Source: Chitinophagaceae bacterium (GTDB taxonomy: Bacteria; Bacteroidota; Bacteroidia; Chitinophagales; Chitinophagaceae). From it: a stretch of 55,781 nucleotides of DNA. The position numbers were made by a program, and so were the translations under genes. Of the stretch, positions 25,935-35,274 are shown piece after piece. The stretch covers positions 1 to 55,781 of the forward strand of contig JAJAYD010000120.1 in assembly GCA_026786345.1 (NCBI GenBank), given 5' to 3'. Position 1 is the first letter of the stretch. The number at the start of each line of letters is the position of its first letter. The notes under the pieces are model-generated. The model did not search any database and was not told the origin of the DNA. It saw only the letters and a list, made by a program, of their open reading frames with translations.

Positions 25935-26948
25935 ATGGCATTAACAAAACTTGAATACATCTGGCTCGATGGTTATCAACCCACTCAAAGCCTGCGTAGT
26001 AAAACTAAGATTGAGAAAGATTTTTCTGGTAATCTGGAAGATCTTCCAAATTGGTCATTCGATGGTTCTTCAACAGAACAGGCACCCGGAGGATCTTCTG
26101 ATTGCGTTTTAAAACCTGTATTTGTTGTACCAGACCCACAACGCAAGAACGGCTATCTTGTAATGTGCGAAGTTTTGAGTTCTGATGGTAAGCCCCATCC
26201 AAGTAATGGCCGTGCGTTAATAGAAGATGATGACAATGACTTTTGGTTTGGCTTTGAACAAGAATATTTTTTATGGAGCACTAAAACAAATAAGCCTCTT
26301 GGTTTTCCTGATGGAGGTTACCCTGGTCCCCAGGGCCCTTACTATTGTTCAGTAGGTGCCAACAACGCTTTTGGCCGCCACATTATTGAGGAGCATCTTG
26401 ATGCCTGCCTTGAAGCCGGTTTGAATGTTGAGGGTATCAACGCTGAGGTTGCCTCAGGTCAGTGGGAGTTTCAAATTTTTTCCAAAGGTGCAAAAGAAGC
26501 TGGTGATCAAATTTGGATTGCCCGTTACCTGTTAGAAAGAATTGGTGAAAAACATTCAGTGTCAATTAACTGGCATTGCAAACCATTAGGTACACTTGAT
26601 TGGAATGGTTCAGGAATGCACGCCAACTTCTCCAATTCGCTGTTAAGAACTGCAGGTAGCAAAGACATTTACGACAAAGTATGCGAAGCCTTCCGCCCTG
26701 TTGTTAAAGAGCATATTGAAGTTTATGGCGCAGACAACCATTTAAGGCTGACCGGCAAACACGAAACAGCATCTATTTTCGATTTCTCTTATGGTATATC
26801 TGACCGTGGAGCATCCATTCGCATTCCATTGGCAACTGTTGACAAAGGTTGGAATGGTTACCTGGAAGATCGCCGCCCCAATTCAGCAGCAGATCCATAT
26901 AAAGTTGCAGCAAGAATAATCAAGACCGTTAAGTCAGTGGTTATTTAA
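25935..26948 (+). CDS. glnII: Glutamine synthetase, type II (eukaryote-like)
   Basis: A 337-residue GSII enzyme that forms glutamine from glutamate, ammonia and ATP. It opens with EYIWLDGYQ, then WSFDGSSTEQAPGG (beta-grasp), FGFEQEYFLW with metal-binding glutamates, NWHCKPLGTLDWNGSG, MHANFS, GADNHLRLTGKHETA and DRGASIRIPL. Length and motifs match eukaryotic-type GSII rather than the 470-residue GSI. It has a strong terminator and is followed by a GSIII gene on the same strand. The 274-base upstream gap has a TACATTCG that is close to a -7 element. Confidence 0.95.
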   Translation: MALTKLEYIWLDGYQPTQSLRSKTKIEKDFSGNLEDLPNWSFDGSSTEQAPGGSSDCVLKPVFVVPDPQRKNGYLVMCEVLSSDGKPHPSNGRALIEDDDNDFWFGFEQEYFLWSTKTNKPLGFPDGGYPGPQGPYYCSVGANNAFGRHIIEEHLDACLEAGLNVEGINAEVASGQWEFQIFSKGAKEAGDQIWIARYLLERIGEKHSVSINWHCKPLGTLDWNGSGMHANFSNSLLRTAGSKDIYDKVCEAFRPVVKEHIEVYGADNHLRLTGKHETASIFDFSYGISDRGASIRIPLATVDKGWNGYLEDRRPNSAADPYKVAARIIKTVKSVVI

Positions 26949-26971
26949 ATAAAGTAGTAAAATTTATATAT

Positions 26972-27001
26972 AAAAAACCTTTTGGAAACAAAAGGTTTTT
27001 T
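26972..27001 (+). terminator. Intrinsic terminator of the type II glutamine synthetase
   Basis: A 13-base perfect stem (AAAAAACCTTTTG and its complement) closed by a GAAA tetraloop, ending in a run of T. It separates the two glutamine synthetase genes. Confidence 0.9.
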
Positions 27002-27101
27002 TAATTAAACCACCCTTTAAATTGCTAAGATTGAATTCGTTTCAGGTGGATAATTGTACTTTTACCTGTTATATCAGCATTTTTATTACAACTATCATAT
27101 T

Positions 27102-29297
27102 ATGCAATCACTGCGATTTAAAGCTTTGGAAAAACTTTCTTCAAACCCTACCGAAGTTTCTGTGCCCAACAGCACCAAAATCTCCCCAATTTTTGGAGAA
27201 AACGTGTTCACCTTAAAAACTGCACGTGAATATTTAAGTGATGAAGCTTATAAAAGCCTCATGGGCAGCATAAAAAACGGACGAAAAATTGATCGTGTAG
27301 TTGCCAATCAAATTGCAACAGGATTGCGGGCATGGGCCGAAAGCAAAGGCGTAACACACTTTACGCACTGGTTTCAACCACTAACCGGAACTACTGCCGA
27401 AAAGCATGACAGCTTTTTTACACTAAAGAGTGATGGCACAGCCCTTGAAGAGTTTGATGGTGCTGCTTTAATTCAGGCTGAGCCCGATGCCTCCTCTTTT
27501 CCAAGTGGTGGTCTCAGAGCTACTTTTGAAGCCAGGGGATATACAGCCTGGGATCCCTCCTCACCCGCATTCATAATTGAAATTGGTCATGGAAGAACCT
27601 TGTGTATTCCTACCATTTATGTTTCTTATACAGGCGAAAGCCTTGATTATAAAGCACCGCTTTTAAAAGCGCTGGCAGCTTTAGACCGTTCAGCCGTAGA
27701 TGTTTGTAATTATTTTGATAAAAATGTTTCTAAGGTTACTGCAACACTGGGTTGGGAACAGGAATATTTTGTAATTGATGAAAGCCTGGCCAATGCGAGG
27801 CCCGACTTACTGCTATGCGATCGAACGGTTTATGGAGCTGCACCAGCCAAAGGCCAGCAATTGGAAGACCATTATTTTGGATCTATACCCGAGCGGATCT
27901 ATAGTTTTATGAGGGATTACGAAAATGAAGCTTATAAGTTAGGTATCCCCTTACGCAACCGGCATAACGAGGTTGCTCCTTCTCAATTTGAAGCTGCTCC
28001 AATTTTTGAGGAAGTGAACCTGGCGGTGGATCACAATACCCTATTGATGGACGTAATGACACGAGTAGCCAAGCGGCACAGGTTAAAGGTAATTCTGCAT
28101 GAAAAGCCTTTTGCAGGTATTAATGGAAGTGGCAAGCACAATAACTGGAGTATGGCAACCGACACCGGAGTTAATTTATTAGCGCCAGGAAAAACTCCAA
28201 AGACTAACCTAATGTTCCTGACCTTTTTTGTAAACACCATTAAGGCCGTTCATGATTATGCTGATTTACTTAGAGCCTCCATTGCAAGTGCCGGTAACGA
28301 TTTCAGGCTTGGTGCAAATGAAGCTCCACCAGCTATTATTTCAGTGTTCATTGGTCAATATCTTACAAAAGTGCTCGAAGAAATTGAAGGGCGTGTGGGA
28401 GATAAGTTTGACGAACAGGATGAAGCCATTTTGAAGCTTGACCTGCATAGAAGCATTCCGGAATTATTGTTGGACAATACAGACCGCAACAGAACTTCAC
28501 CATTTGCCTTTACCGGTAATAAGTTTGAGTTCAGGGCTGTTGGGTCCGCAGCCAATTGCGCCAATGCTATGACGGCGCTAAACACCATTATGGGCGATAC
28601 TTTAAAAACTTTTAAGAAAGAAGTGGATAGCCTTATTGAGAAAGGGGAGAAGAAGGAAATAGCCATCATGCACATTATTCAAAAGTCAATTGTTGATGGT
28701 AAAAAAAGTTTGTTTGAAGGAGATGGGTACAGCAATGAATGGGAAAAAGAGGCTAAGAAAAGAGGTTTGCCTAATGTTAAGACAACTCCCCTGGCTTTAG
28801 ATGCCATGGTGACCGACAAGGCAAAAGCATTGTTTCAAAACAATGGGGTTTACACTCATTCGGAATTGGAAGCAAGGCATGAAATTGAATTGGAGAAATA
28901 TATAAAAAAAGTACAGATCGAAGCACGCCTGATGGGCGACCTGGCAACGAACCATATATTACCCGCTGCTTTCAGGTATCAAAATGTTTTGGCAACAAAC
29001 ATTAAGGGGCTTAAAGATATAGGTATGGCAGAAGAAAGCTATGTTACGCAAAAGCAATTGCTCGAAAAAATCTCCACTCACATTAATATTGTAAATGAAA
29101 ATGTTGAGCAAATGGTTGAAGCCCGTAAGGTGAGCAATAATATAGCTGACAAACGCGAAAAAGCAATTTCTTATAATGAAGATGTAAAGGATAAATATTT
29201 TGATACGATCCGTTATTCAGTGGATAAACTTGAGTTATTGGTTGCAGACGACGAATGGACTTTGCCCAAATACAGAGAACTTCTATTCTTACGATAG
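27102..29297 (+). CDS. glnN: Glutamine synthetase, type III
   Basis: A 731-residue GSIII enzyme, matching the usual length of about 730. I chose the ATG at 27102 (MQSLRFKALEKL) over the longer TTG frame from 27054. Features are THWFQPLTG and EKHDSFF near the N-terminus, GWEQEYFVID, RHNEVAPSQFEAAPIFEE, GINGSGKHNNWS and NDFRLGANEAPPAIISVF, all typical of GSIII. The C-terminal 200 residues are helical, as in the family. It lies directly after the GSII gene but behind a terminator, so each is likely transcribed on its own. Confidence 0.95.
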   Translation: MQSLRFKALEKLSSNPTEVSVPNSTKISPIFGENVFTLKTAREYLSDEAYKSLMGSIKNGRKIDRVVANQIATGLRAWAESKGVTHFTHWFQPLTGTTAEKHDSFFTLKSDGTALEEFDGAALIQAEPDASSFPSGGLRATFEARGYTAWDPSSPAFIIEIGHGRTLCIPTIYVSYTGESLDYKAPLLKALAALDRSAVDVCNYFDKNVSKVTATLGWEQEYFVIDESLANARPDLLLCDRTVYGAAPAKGQQLEDHYFGSIPERIYSFMRDYENEAYKLGIPLRNRHNEVAPSQFEAAPIFEEVNLAVDHNTLLMDVMTRVAKRHRLKVILHEKPFAGINGSGKHNNWSMATDTGVNLLAPGKTPKTNLMFLTFFVNTIKAVHDYADLLRASIASAGNDFRLGANEAPPAIISVFIGQYLTKVLEEIEGRVGDKFDEQDEAILKLDLHRSIPELLLDNTDRNRTSPFAFTGNKFEFRAVGSAANCANAMTALNTIMGDTLKTFKKEVDSLIEKGEKKEIAIMHIIQKSIVDGKKSLFEGDGYSNEWEKEAKKRGLPNVKTTPLALDAMVTDKAKALFQNNGVYTHSELEARHEIELEKYIKKVQIEARLMGDLATNHILPAAFRYQNVLATNIKGLKDIGMAEESYVTQKQLLEKISTHINIVNENVEQMVEARKVSNNIADKREKAISYNEDVKDKYFDTIRYSVDKLELLVADDEWTLPKYRELLFLR

Positions 29298-29530
29298 ACT
29301 TTTTTACACTTTAACTATGGCCCTGCTTATTGCTGGGTTTTTAGTTAAAAATCTTTACTCGTTGCAATTAACCGGTAAACTTTTAAAATATTAATGGCGA
29401 TCTTGAAATAAAAGACTGCATAACCCCTGCTGGTTGTTGAAGGAGAATTTTGGCCATTTTACCTATTATAACTTTTGTAAGTATTAACCCCCGCTACCTT
29501 AGGCATCCAAAAGATTTAAACCAATAAAAC

Positions 29531-29912
29531 ATTACAAAATTAAAAAATTACTTGTCGTGATTTATTTGGTAACAGCGAGCGCTATCACACTTAATGCTCA
29601 ACCCCCACAGGACGGCCCCGGTGGAGGAAGAATGAATGAAATGATGTGAAACAAAAGTTGAAAGATGATTTGAAATTAACAGACGTACAGATTGATTCTG
29701 TCATGGCGATTCAAGGTGATATGTAAATGAAAAACAGGCAAATTAGAATGGATGAAAACATGAATGACGACCAGAAGAAAACAAAAATGGAAGTCAACAT
29801 GGCTGAAAGAAAAGCCAGGTTAAAAAACTGCCTGTCTGAAGAGCAAATAACAAAACCGGATGCTATGTATGAAGAGATAAGGAAGGACAGACCTAACCTA
29901 CCCAACAATTAA
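29531..29912 (+). pseudogene. Broken Spy/CpxP-like (DUF-type periplasmic helical) gene
   Basis: The sequence encodes, in pieces, a signal-like start (KLLVVIYLVTASAITLNAQ), a Gly-rich linker (GPGGGRMNEMM), then KQKLKDDLKLTDVQIDSVM and a tail with KARLKNCLSEEQITKPDAMY. This is the layout of small Bacteroidetes Spy/CpxP-like periplasmic proteins. Three lesions are visible: ATT instead of ATG at the expected start, a frameshift after NEMM near 29645, and an in-frame TAA at 29724-29726. The last piece (29727-29912) is still open for 61 codons. It probably no longer makes the full protein. The 233 bases before it (29298-29530) show nothing else. Confidence 0.72.
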
Positions 29913-29940
29913 TTGTTATTGGGTTGTAATCATATGGTCA

Positions 29941-29966
29941 CCGCTGTTTGGCGGCTTTTTATTTTT
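29941..29966 (+). terminator. Possible intrinsic terminator after the broken gene
   Basis: CCGC and GCGG pair around a short loop and are followed by TTTTTATTTTTT. The stem is short. Confidence 0.5.
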
Positions 29967-29992
29967 TCGGCACATTACCAGATTGATGAATG

Positions 29993-30062
29993 GACTGCGA
30001 CGCCGCCATTCGGACGGGGTAGGCAGCAACGATTTTGCCAAATGAACAAATGCTTGAGCCCC
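29993..30062 (+). repeat. R2 dispersed repeat, copy 1
   Basis: Contains GACGGGGTAGGCAGCAAC at 30013-30030 and a trailing block resembling ATGAACAAATGCTTGAGCCC. Both blocks recur in the same order at 53605-53675. Confidence 0.5.
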
Positions 30063-30073
30063 AAACAAAAAAA

Positions 30074-30089
30074 CCGGCTCTAAAGCCGG
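30074..30089 (-). terminator. Intrinsic terminator of accC
   Basis: CCGGCT and AGCCGG pair around a 4-base loop. On the minus strand the stem is followed by a run of seven T, 24 bases past the accC stop. Confidence 0.8.
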
Positions 30090-30112
30090 CTTTTGTTTTA
30101 AAAACTTCTGAG

Positions 30113-31450
30113 TTATACAAGGATAAAACTTTCAAGAAATTTCGTGGTAAAATTACCTTTTCTAAAATCAGCATTTTGCATTAACTGCAAGTGGAATGGA
30201 ATGGTGGTTTTTATACCCTCGATTACATACTCACTCAGTGCCCGGTACATAGTATTGATGGCTTCTTCGCGGGTTTGGGCAGTTGCTATAAGCTTACCTA
30301 TCATGCTATCGTAATAAGGAGGGATAACGTAGCCAGCGTACACATGGCTGTCAACACGAACACCATGCCCACCGGGTTGATGCAAAACTGTAATTCTACC
30401 AGGGCTTGCCCTAAAATCGTTGTATGGATCTTCTGCATTAATACGGCACTCAATTGCATGCATTTGAGGCTCATAATTTTTGCCGCTTATCGGCTCACCC
30501 ATTGCAATTTTTATCTGCTCTTTTATCAGGTCAAAATTAATTACTTCCTCGGTTACACAATGCTCTACCTGTATACGGGTATTCATTTCCATGAAGTAAA
30601 AATTGCGGTGCTTATCTACCAAAAATTCGATGGTTCCTACGCTTTCGTAATTAATGGCACTGGCTGCTTTAATAGCTGCCTCTCCCATTTTAAAGCGTAA
30701 CTCAGGCGTCATAAAAGGCGAAGGGCTTTCTTCTACCAGCTTTTGGTGTCTGCGCTGTATGGAGCAATCGCGTTCGCTTAAATGGGCAACTTTACCATAA
30801 CGGTCGCCTGCTATCTGTATTTCTATGTGGCGCGGTTCTTCAACAAACTTTTCCATGTAAATACCATCGTTCTTGAAAGAAGCTGCGGCCTCGGCCTTTG
30901 CATTGGTGTAAGCTTTTTCCATTTCACTCTCCTGCCAAACTACCCGCATACCTTTACCGCCACCACCTGCTGTGGCCTTTAAAATAACCGGGTAACCAAC
31001 CTCTTTTGCCAAAGAATTAGCCTCACCTATACTTTCCAATAAACCCTGCCCTCCCGGTACCACAGGAACACCGGCTTTAATCATGGTTTCTTTTGCAGTT
31101 ATTTTATCACCCATTTTATTAATCATGTCCGGGGTGGGGCCAATAAACTTAATTCCATGATCCTGGCATATCTGGCTAAATTTTGCATTCTCTGCCAGAA
31201 ACCCGTATCCGGGGTGAATAGCGTCGGCATTTGTAATTTCAGCGGCAGCCATTATGTGAGGAATGTTGAGATATGACTCAGAGCTGGCGGGGCGTCCAAT
31301 GCAAACTGCTTCATCTGCAAATTTTACGTGAAGGCTATCTTTATCTGCGGTACTATAAACTGCCACAGTTTTAATACCCATTTCGCGGCAGGTTCTAATT
31401 ACTCTCAGCGCAATCTCGCCACGATTGGCAATCAGTATTTTTTTAAACAT
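30113..31450 (-). CDS. accC: Acetyl-CoA carboxylase, biotin carboxylase subunit
   Basis: A 445-residue ATP-grasp enzyme that carboxylates the biotin on AccB, the first half of malonyl-CoA formation. It opens with [20 protein letters not shown]. The glycine-rich ATP loop [54 protein letters not shown] and GHGVRVDSH are all intact. Length is typical. accB lies 145 bases upstream on the same strand. It ends in a terminator. Confidence 0.96.
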   Translation of the reverse strand: MFKKILIANRGEIALRVIRTCREMGIKTVAVYSTADKDSLHVKFADEAVCIGRPASSESYLNIPHIMAAAEITNADAIHPGYGFLAENAKFSQICQDHGIKFIGPTPDMINKMGDKITAKETMIKAGVPVVPGGQGLLESIGEANSLAKEVGYPVILKATAGGGGKGMRVVWQESEMEKAYTNAKAEAAASFKNDGIYMEKFVEEPRHIEIQIAGDRYGKVAHLSERDCSIQRRHQKLVEESPSPFMTPELRFKMGEAAIKAASAINYESVGTIEFLVDKHRNFYFMEMNTRIQVEHCVTEEVINFDLIKEQIKIAMGEPISGKNYEPQMHAIECRINAEDPYNDFRASPGRITVLHQPGGHGVRVDSHVYAGYVIPPYYDSMIGKLIATAQTREEAINTMYRALSEYVIEGIKTTIPFHLQLMQNADFRKGNFTTKFLESFILV

Positions 31451-31595
31451 AGTTTAATTTGTATCTGGACGTTAAAAGGTTGGAATGCATTCGGCAATTG
31501 CGAAAAATGCGTCCATATCATTTCTAAGATGATCCATATTTTATGGGAACCCTTTACCAGTTTATAATAGATCTGTACAATAATTTCGTAGGCTC

Positions 31596-32102
31596 TTAAG
31601 AAGGATCTACCAGGAATAAGGGCTGATCAAATTCAACAGGGCTGGCATCGTCAACCAATACCTTTACAATCTTACCTGAAACCTCGCTTTCGATCTCGTT
31701 GAACAGTTTCATCGCTTCAATTATACATACTGGTTTTCCTATGGTTACTTCATCTCCAACACCTACCAAAGGTGGCTTATCTGGTGTAGAGCTACGATAA
31801 AAGGTTCCTATCATAGGGCTCTTAATGGTAATTAAATTGTCGGCTGGCTTGTTTTCAGCCGCCGGTGGAATGGTTGGTTGACCGGTAGCTGGTAATTGTA
31901 AAGATGAACCAATTTGAGACGGAAGCGCCGGCGCAGGTTGATAAGATGGATAAGCTGGCACAGAAGCAGGTGCGACAAACATAGGCACAGGGTCCTCTTT
32001 TTGCCTGATGGTGATTTTGAAGTCATTCTCTTCAATACTAATTTCACCAATATTACTCTTGTTTATAACTTTTATTAATTCCTGTATTTGTTTAAAGTCC
32101 AT
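31596..32102 (-). CDS. accB: Acetyl-CoA carboxylase, biotin carboxyl carrier protein
   Basis: A 168-residue carrier. The N-terminal helix-strand part (MDFKQIQELIKVINKS, EENDFKITIRQKE) leads to a Pro/Ala-rich linker at about 40-85. The C-terminal biotinyl domain has SPMIGTFYRSSTPDKP and the biotin Lys in IIEAMKLFNEIE. It forms an accB-accC unit. In many bacteria of this group efp is immediately upstream; here kup lies between. Confidence 0.95.
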   Translation of the reverse strand: MDFKQIQELIKVINKSNIGEISIEENDFKITIRQKEDPVPMFVAPASVPAYPSYQPAPALPSQIGSSLQLPATGQPTIPPAAENKPADNLITIKSPMIGTFYRSSTPDKPPLVGVGDEVTIGKPVCIIEAMKLFNEIESEVSGKIVKVLVDDASPVEFDQPLFLVDPS

Positions 32103-32489
32103 ACAATCGGATTTTAAGTTTTAGATTGTAAATGCAGTGGTTAAAACGAAACGGGTGGCAAAGTAGCTAATTTTAGTAAATTAGCACTTAAACCTTTAAA
32201 GAATCTGCTATTTATATTTAAATAAATTACTGTTTAAAAGATTGCTTTATCCATTAGATGAATACACTTTTTTATTACCCTGATAAATCAAAAACCGGGT
32301 AAACTTCCCGCACCTTTAATGGCAAAATCAAACGTTGCTTTTTATTGGCTCTTTCAAAAATATAATTTACCATAAGCCAAACGGCGTTAAAACCGTGGGC
32401 AGAATATTTGTATAAAAGATAACGTTTAAATGCCTTTACCTTTACCCTCTCATTGTAGTTACAACATTTAATAAACTTTTCTTCGCCTC
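32103..32489. other. 387-base divergent intergenic region accB/kup
   Basis: Holds the promoters of accB and kup, though no strict TAnnTTTG was placed. The minus strand has a 71-codon open frame without a usual start at 32275-32487, discussed as a possible gene remnant. Confidence 0.4.
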
Positions 32490-34469
32490 ATGAGTGGAAG
32501 TCATAATAAATTATCTTTTGCAGGAGCGATTATAGCATTAGGGATCATTTATGGAGATATAGGTACTTCGCCTTTGTATGTATTAAATGCCATTATCAAT
32601 GGCAAAAGCATTACAGAAAATTTAATCATCGGAAGTCTGTCATGTATTATTTGGACACTAACACTACAAACGACTGTTAAATATGTAATTCTTACTTTAA
32701 GGGCAGATAACAAAGGAGAGGGTGGTATATTCTCTCTTTTTGCTTTGGTAAGAAGAAGAAAAAAATGGTTGGTATTTCCAGCTATGATTGGAGGGGCTGC
32801 ATTACTAGCTGATGGCATGATTACCCCGCCCATATCGGTAACCTCTGCTATTGAGGGCCTTCGCAATATTGAAGTACTGGGCTCAATTAGCAATAATGTG
32901 ATTGTCATTATTGTGCTGGTGATCATCTTTCTATTGTTCTTTTTACAACAATTTGGCACGGCATCCATCGGTAAGTTTTTTGGTCCTGTAATGACCATTT
33001 GGTTTATTATGCTGGCGGCATTAGGTGCTTCGCACCTGATGGATGATTTGCATATTTTTAGTGCCTTCAACCCTTATTATGGTATTAAACTTCTTACAAC
33101 ATATCCTGAAGGTTTCTGGATTTTAGGAGCTGTTTTTTTATGTACTACGGGAGCGGAGGCATTGTATTCAGACCTTGGTCACTGCGGTAAAACAAACATC
33201 AGGTTTTCATGGATATTCGTTAAAACCTGTCTCATATTAAATTACCTGGGGCAGGGTGCATGGCTGCTCTCCTACCATAGTGGTAAATTTATTACCACGC
33301 AAATGATAACCGATGGTTTCAATCCTTTTTATGGTATTATGCCTTCGTGGTTTGTTATTGCCGGAATTATTATTGCTACCAGCGCAGCCATCATTGCCAG
33401 TCAGGCGCTTATTAGTGGTTCATTTACGCTTATAAGTGAGGCCATCCGTCTTAATTTATGGCCCAAAATGAAGATCAAGTACCCATCGGAAGCAAAGGGT
33501 CAATTATATGTTCCCGCCATAAATACCCTCTTGTTTTTAGGATGTGCCGGCATAGTACTTTATTTTAAAAAGTCAACCAACATGGAGGCTGCTTATGGTT
33601 TAGCCATTACCATGTGTATGATTGCGACAACTATTTTATTTGCTAATTTTTTGGTTTTGCATAGAACTAAAAAATCGTTGGTTTACCTGTACCTCGTTAC
33701 CTACTTAACCATTGAAACCTCGTTTTTAATTGCCAACCTCGACAAGTTTCCACATGGCGGTTATGTAACTTTAGTGGTTGGTGGAGCGCTGTTTGCCGTT
33801 ATGTATGTATGGTACAGAAGCAGAAAGATTAAGAATCGATACGTGGAATTTGTGCGGCTTGAACATTACATTTCGCAAATTCAGGAATTAAGCAACGATA
33901 AGTCGGTTGGCAAATATGCTACGCACCTGGTTTATATGACCAGTGCCAATAACCCGGCGGAGATTGAGCACAAGATCGTTTATTCAATATTAAACAGGAA
34001 GCCAAAGCGTGCAGACATTTATTGGTTCATTCATGTTGATACGGTAGACGATCCATATACGAGTGATTATTCGGTAAGACATATTATTCCCAACGATGTA
34101 ATACGGGTGGAATTCAGGCTTGGTTTCAGGGTTCAACCCCGGATCAATTTAATGTTCAGGCAGGTAGTAAGAGACCTTGTTGAAAATAAAGAAGTGAACA
34201 TTACCAGCCGTTATGAAAGTCTTGAGCGAAATAATGTAGTAGGCGACTTTCAGTTTGTGGTAATGGAAAAATACCTGAGCCAGGATAATGAATTGCCCTT
34301 TTTCGAGCGAATTATTATGAAACTTCATTTTTGGCTTAAGGACCTAAGCTTATCAGAAGAAAAGGGATTTGGCTTAGACACCAGTTATGTTACTGTAGAA
34401 AAATTTGCTCTTGTTGTGGCCCCAATCTCCAACATCAGGTTAAACCGGCTTTTTGACGATGAAGATTAA
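32490..34469 (+). CDS. kup: KUP/HAK/KT-family potassium transporter
   Basis: A 659-residue inner-membrane K+ uptake protein, probably proton-coupled. It opens with the family signature GAIIALGIIYGDIGTSPLY (residues about 11-29). RADNKGEGGIFSLFALV, GGAALLADGMITPPISV and YSDLGHCGK follow. About 12 membrane helices are seen, then a cytoplasmic C-terminal domain from about residue 440. It is a single gene with a strong terminator, lying between accB and efp. Confidence 0.95.
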   Translation: MSGSHNKLSFAGAIIALGIIYGDIGTSPLYVLNAIINGKSITENLIIGSLSCIIWTLTLQTTVKYVILTLRADNKGEGGIFSLFALVRRRKKWLVFPAMIGGAALLADGMITPPISVTSAIEGLRNIEVLGSISNNVIVIIVLVIIFLLFFLQQFGTASIGKFFGPVMTIWFIMLAALGASHLMDDLHIFSAFNPYYGIKLLTTYPEGFWILGAVFLCTTGAEALYSDLGHCGKTNIRFSWIFVKTCLILNYLGQGAWLLSYHSGKFITTQMITDGFNPFYGIMPSWFVIAGIIIATSAAIIASQALISGSFTLISEAIRLNLWPKMKIKYPSEAKGQLYVPAINTLLFLGCAGIVLYFKKSTNMEAAYGLAITMCMIATTILFANFLVLHRTKKSLVYLYLVTYLTIETSFLIANLDKFPHGGYVTLVVGGALFAVMYVWYRSRKIKNRYVEFVRLEHYISQIQELSNDKSVGKYATHLVYMTSANNPAEIEHKIVYSILNRKPKRADIYWFIHVDTVDDPYTSDYSVRHIIPNDVIRVEFRLGFRVQPRINLMFRQVVRDLVENKEVNITSRYESLERNNVVGDFQFVVMEKYLSQDNELPFFERIIMKLHFWLKDLSLSEEKGFGLDTSYVTVEKFALVVAPISNIRLNRLFDDED

Positions 34470-34494
34470 ACCACCTCCTTACTTAAAAACATTC

Positions 34495-34529
34495 AATAAA
34501 AAAGCATCCTGTTCAGATGCTTTTTTATT
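34495..34529. terminator. Bidirectional intrinsic terminator between kup and efp
   Basis: A perfect 14-base inverted repeat (AATAAAAAAGCATC and its complement) with a 7-base loop. T runs are present on both strands. Confidence 0.88.
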
Positions 34530-34549
34530 AAATGCTATATCAACTTGTA

Positions 34550-35116
34550 TTACTCTTTAACCCGCTCAACATACTCGCCGGTTTTCGTATTCACTCTTAT
34601 CAATTCTCCTTCATCAACAAACAAAGGAACCATAACTGTAGCACCGCTTTCAACAGTAGCAGGCTTTAGTGTACGGGTAGCGGTATCACCCTTAACGCCA
34701 GGCTCGCTATAAGTAACTTTCATTACAATTTTATCAGGTAACTCAACACTCATTGGCAGTTCGGTTTCGGTATTGATTAACACTGCTACTTCCTGTCCAT
34801 CGCGTAAAAATTGTGGTGCATCAATCATTGTTTCAGCTAACGATATTTGCTCAAAGGTTTCGTTGTCCATAAAATTGTAGCCGCTTTCGTCCTTGTATAA
34901 AAATTGGAAAGGCTTTTTTTCAACACGTACCGGGTAGACAGTATCCCCACTATTCCAAGTATGTTCAATGCTGCGGTTGTTATCCAATCCTTTTAGCTTT
35001 GCCCAAAATTTTGCTGCGGCCCGTGCTGTTTTATTTTGTCCAAATTCAATTACTGTATAAAGGGCACCATCCAGCTTTAGAATCATGCCACGACTTATGT
35101 CGGAAGTGTTTGCCAT
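34550..35116 (-). CDS. efp: Elongation factor P, with variant modification loop
   Basis: A 188-residue EF-P that helps ribosomes through proline-rich stretches. The three-domain length and blocks such as FLYKDESGYNFMDNETFEQI and KVTYSEPGVKGDTATRTLKPAT are clear. The loop that reaches the peptidyl-transferase centre is unusual: in place of K-P-G-K/R-G it reads KTARAAAKFWAKLKG, with Arg32 where E. coli has modified Lys34 and no Pro-Gly. Arg at this place recalls EF-Ps rhamnosylated by EarP, but the surroundings differ, so the modification is unknown. A -7 element lies upstream. Confidence 0.94.
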   Translation of the reverse strand: MANTSDISRGMILKLDGALYTVIEFGQNKTARAAAKFWAKLKGLDNNRSIEHTWNSGDTVYPVRVEKKPFQFLYKDESGYNFMDNETFEQISLAETMIDAPQFLRDGQEVAVLINTETELPMSVELPDKIVMKVTYSEPGVKGDTATRTLKPATVESGATVMVPLFVDEGELIRVNTKTGEYVERVKE

Positions 35117-35159
35117 AAAATTTGTTCTTATCTCTTTTGATGAAAAGTTTGGAGAGGCG

Positions 35160-35167
35160 CAAAAGTA
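35160..35167 (-). promoter_or_regulatory. -7 element before efp
   Basis: TACTTTTG on the minus strand matches TAnnTTTG, 43 bases before the efp ATG. No strict -33 box. Confidence 0.5.
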
Positions 35168-35274
35168 GGCAACTCAATTGATTTGGCCACAGGTGTTTAC
35201 ATCTTTCGGAACACCAAAATTTAAGCGAAATATTTAAAAAGTGGTGTGTGAATTAAAACACTTTACGGGACAGA

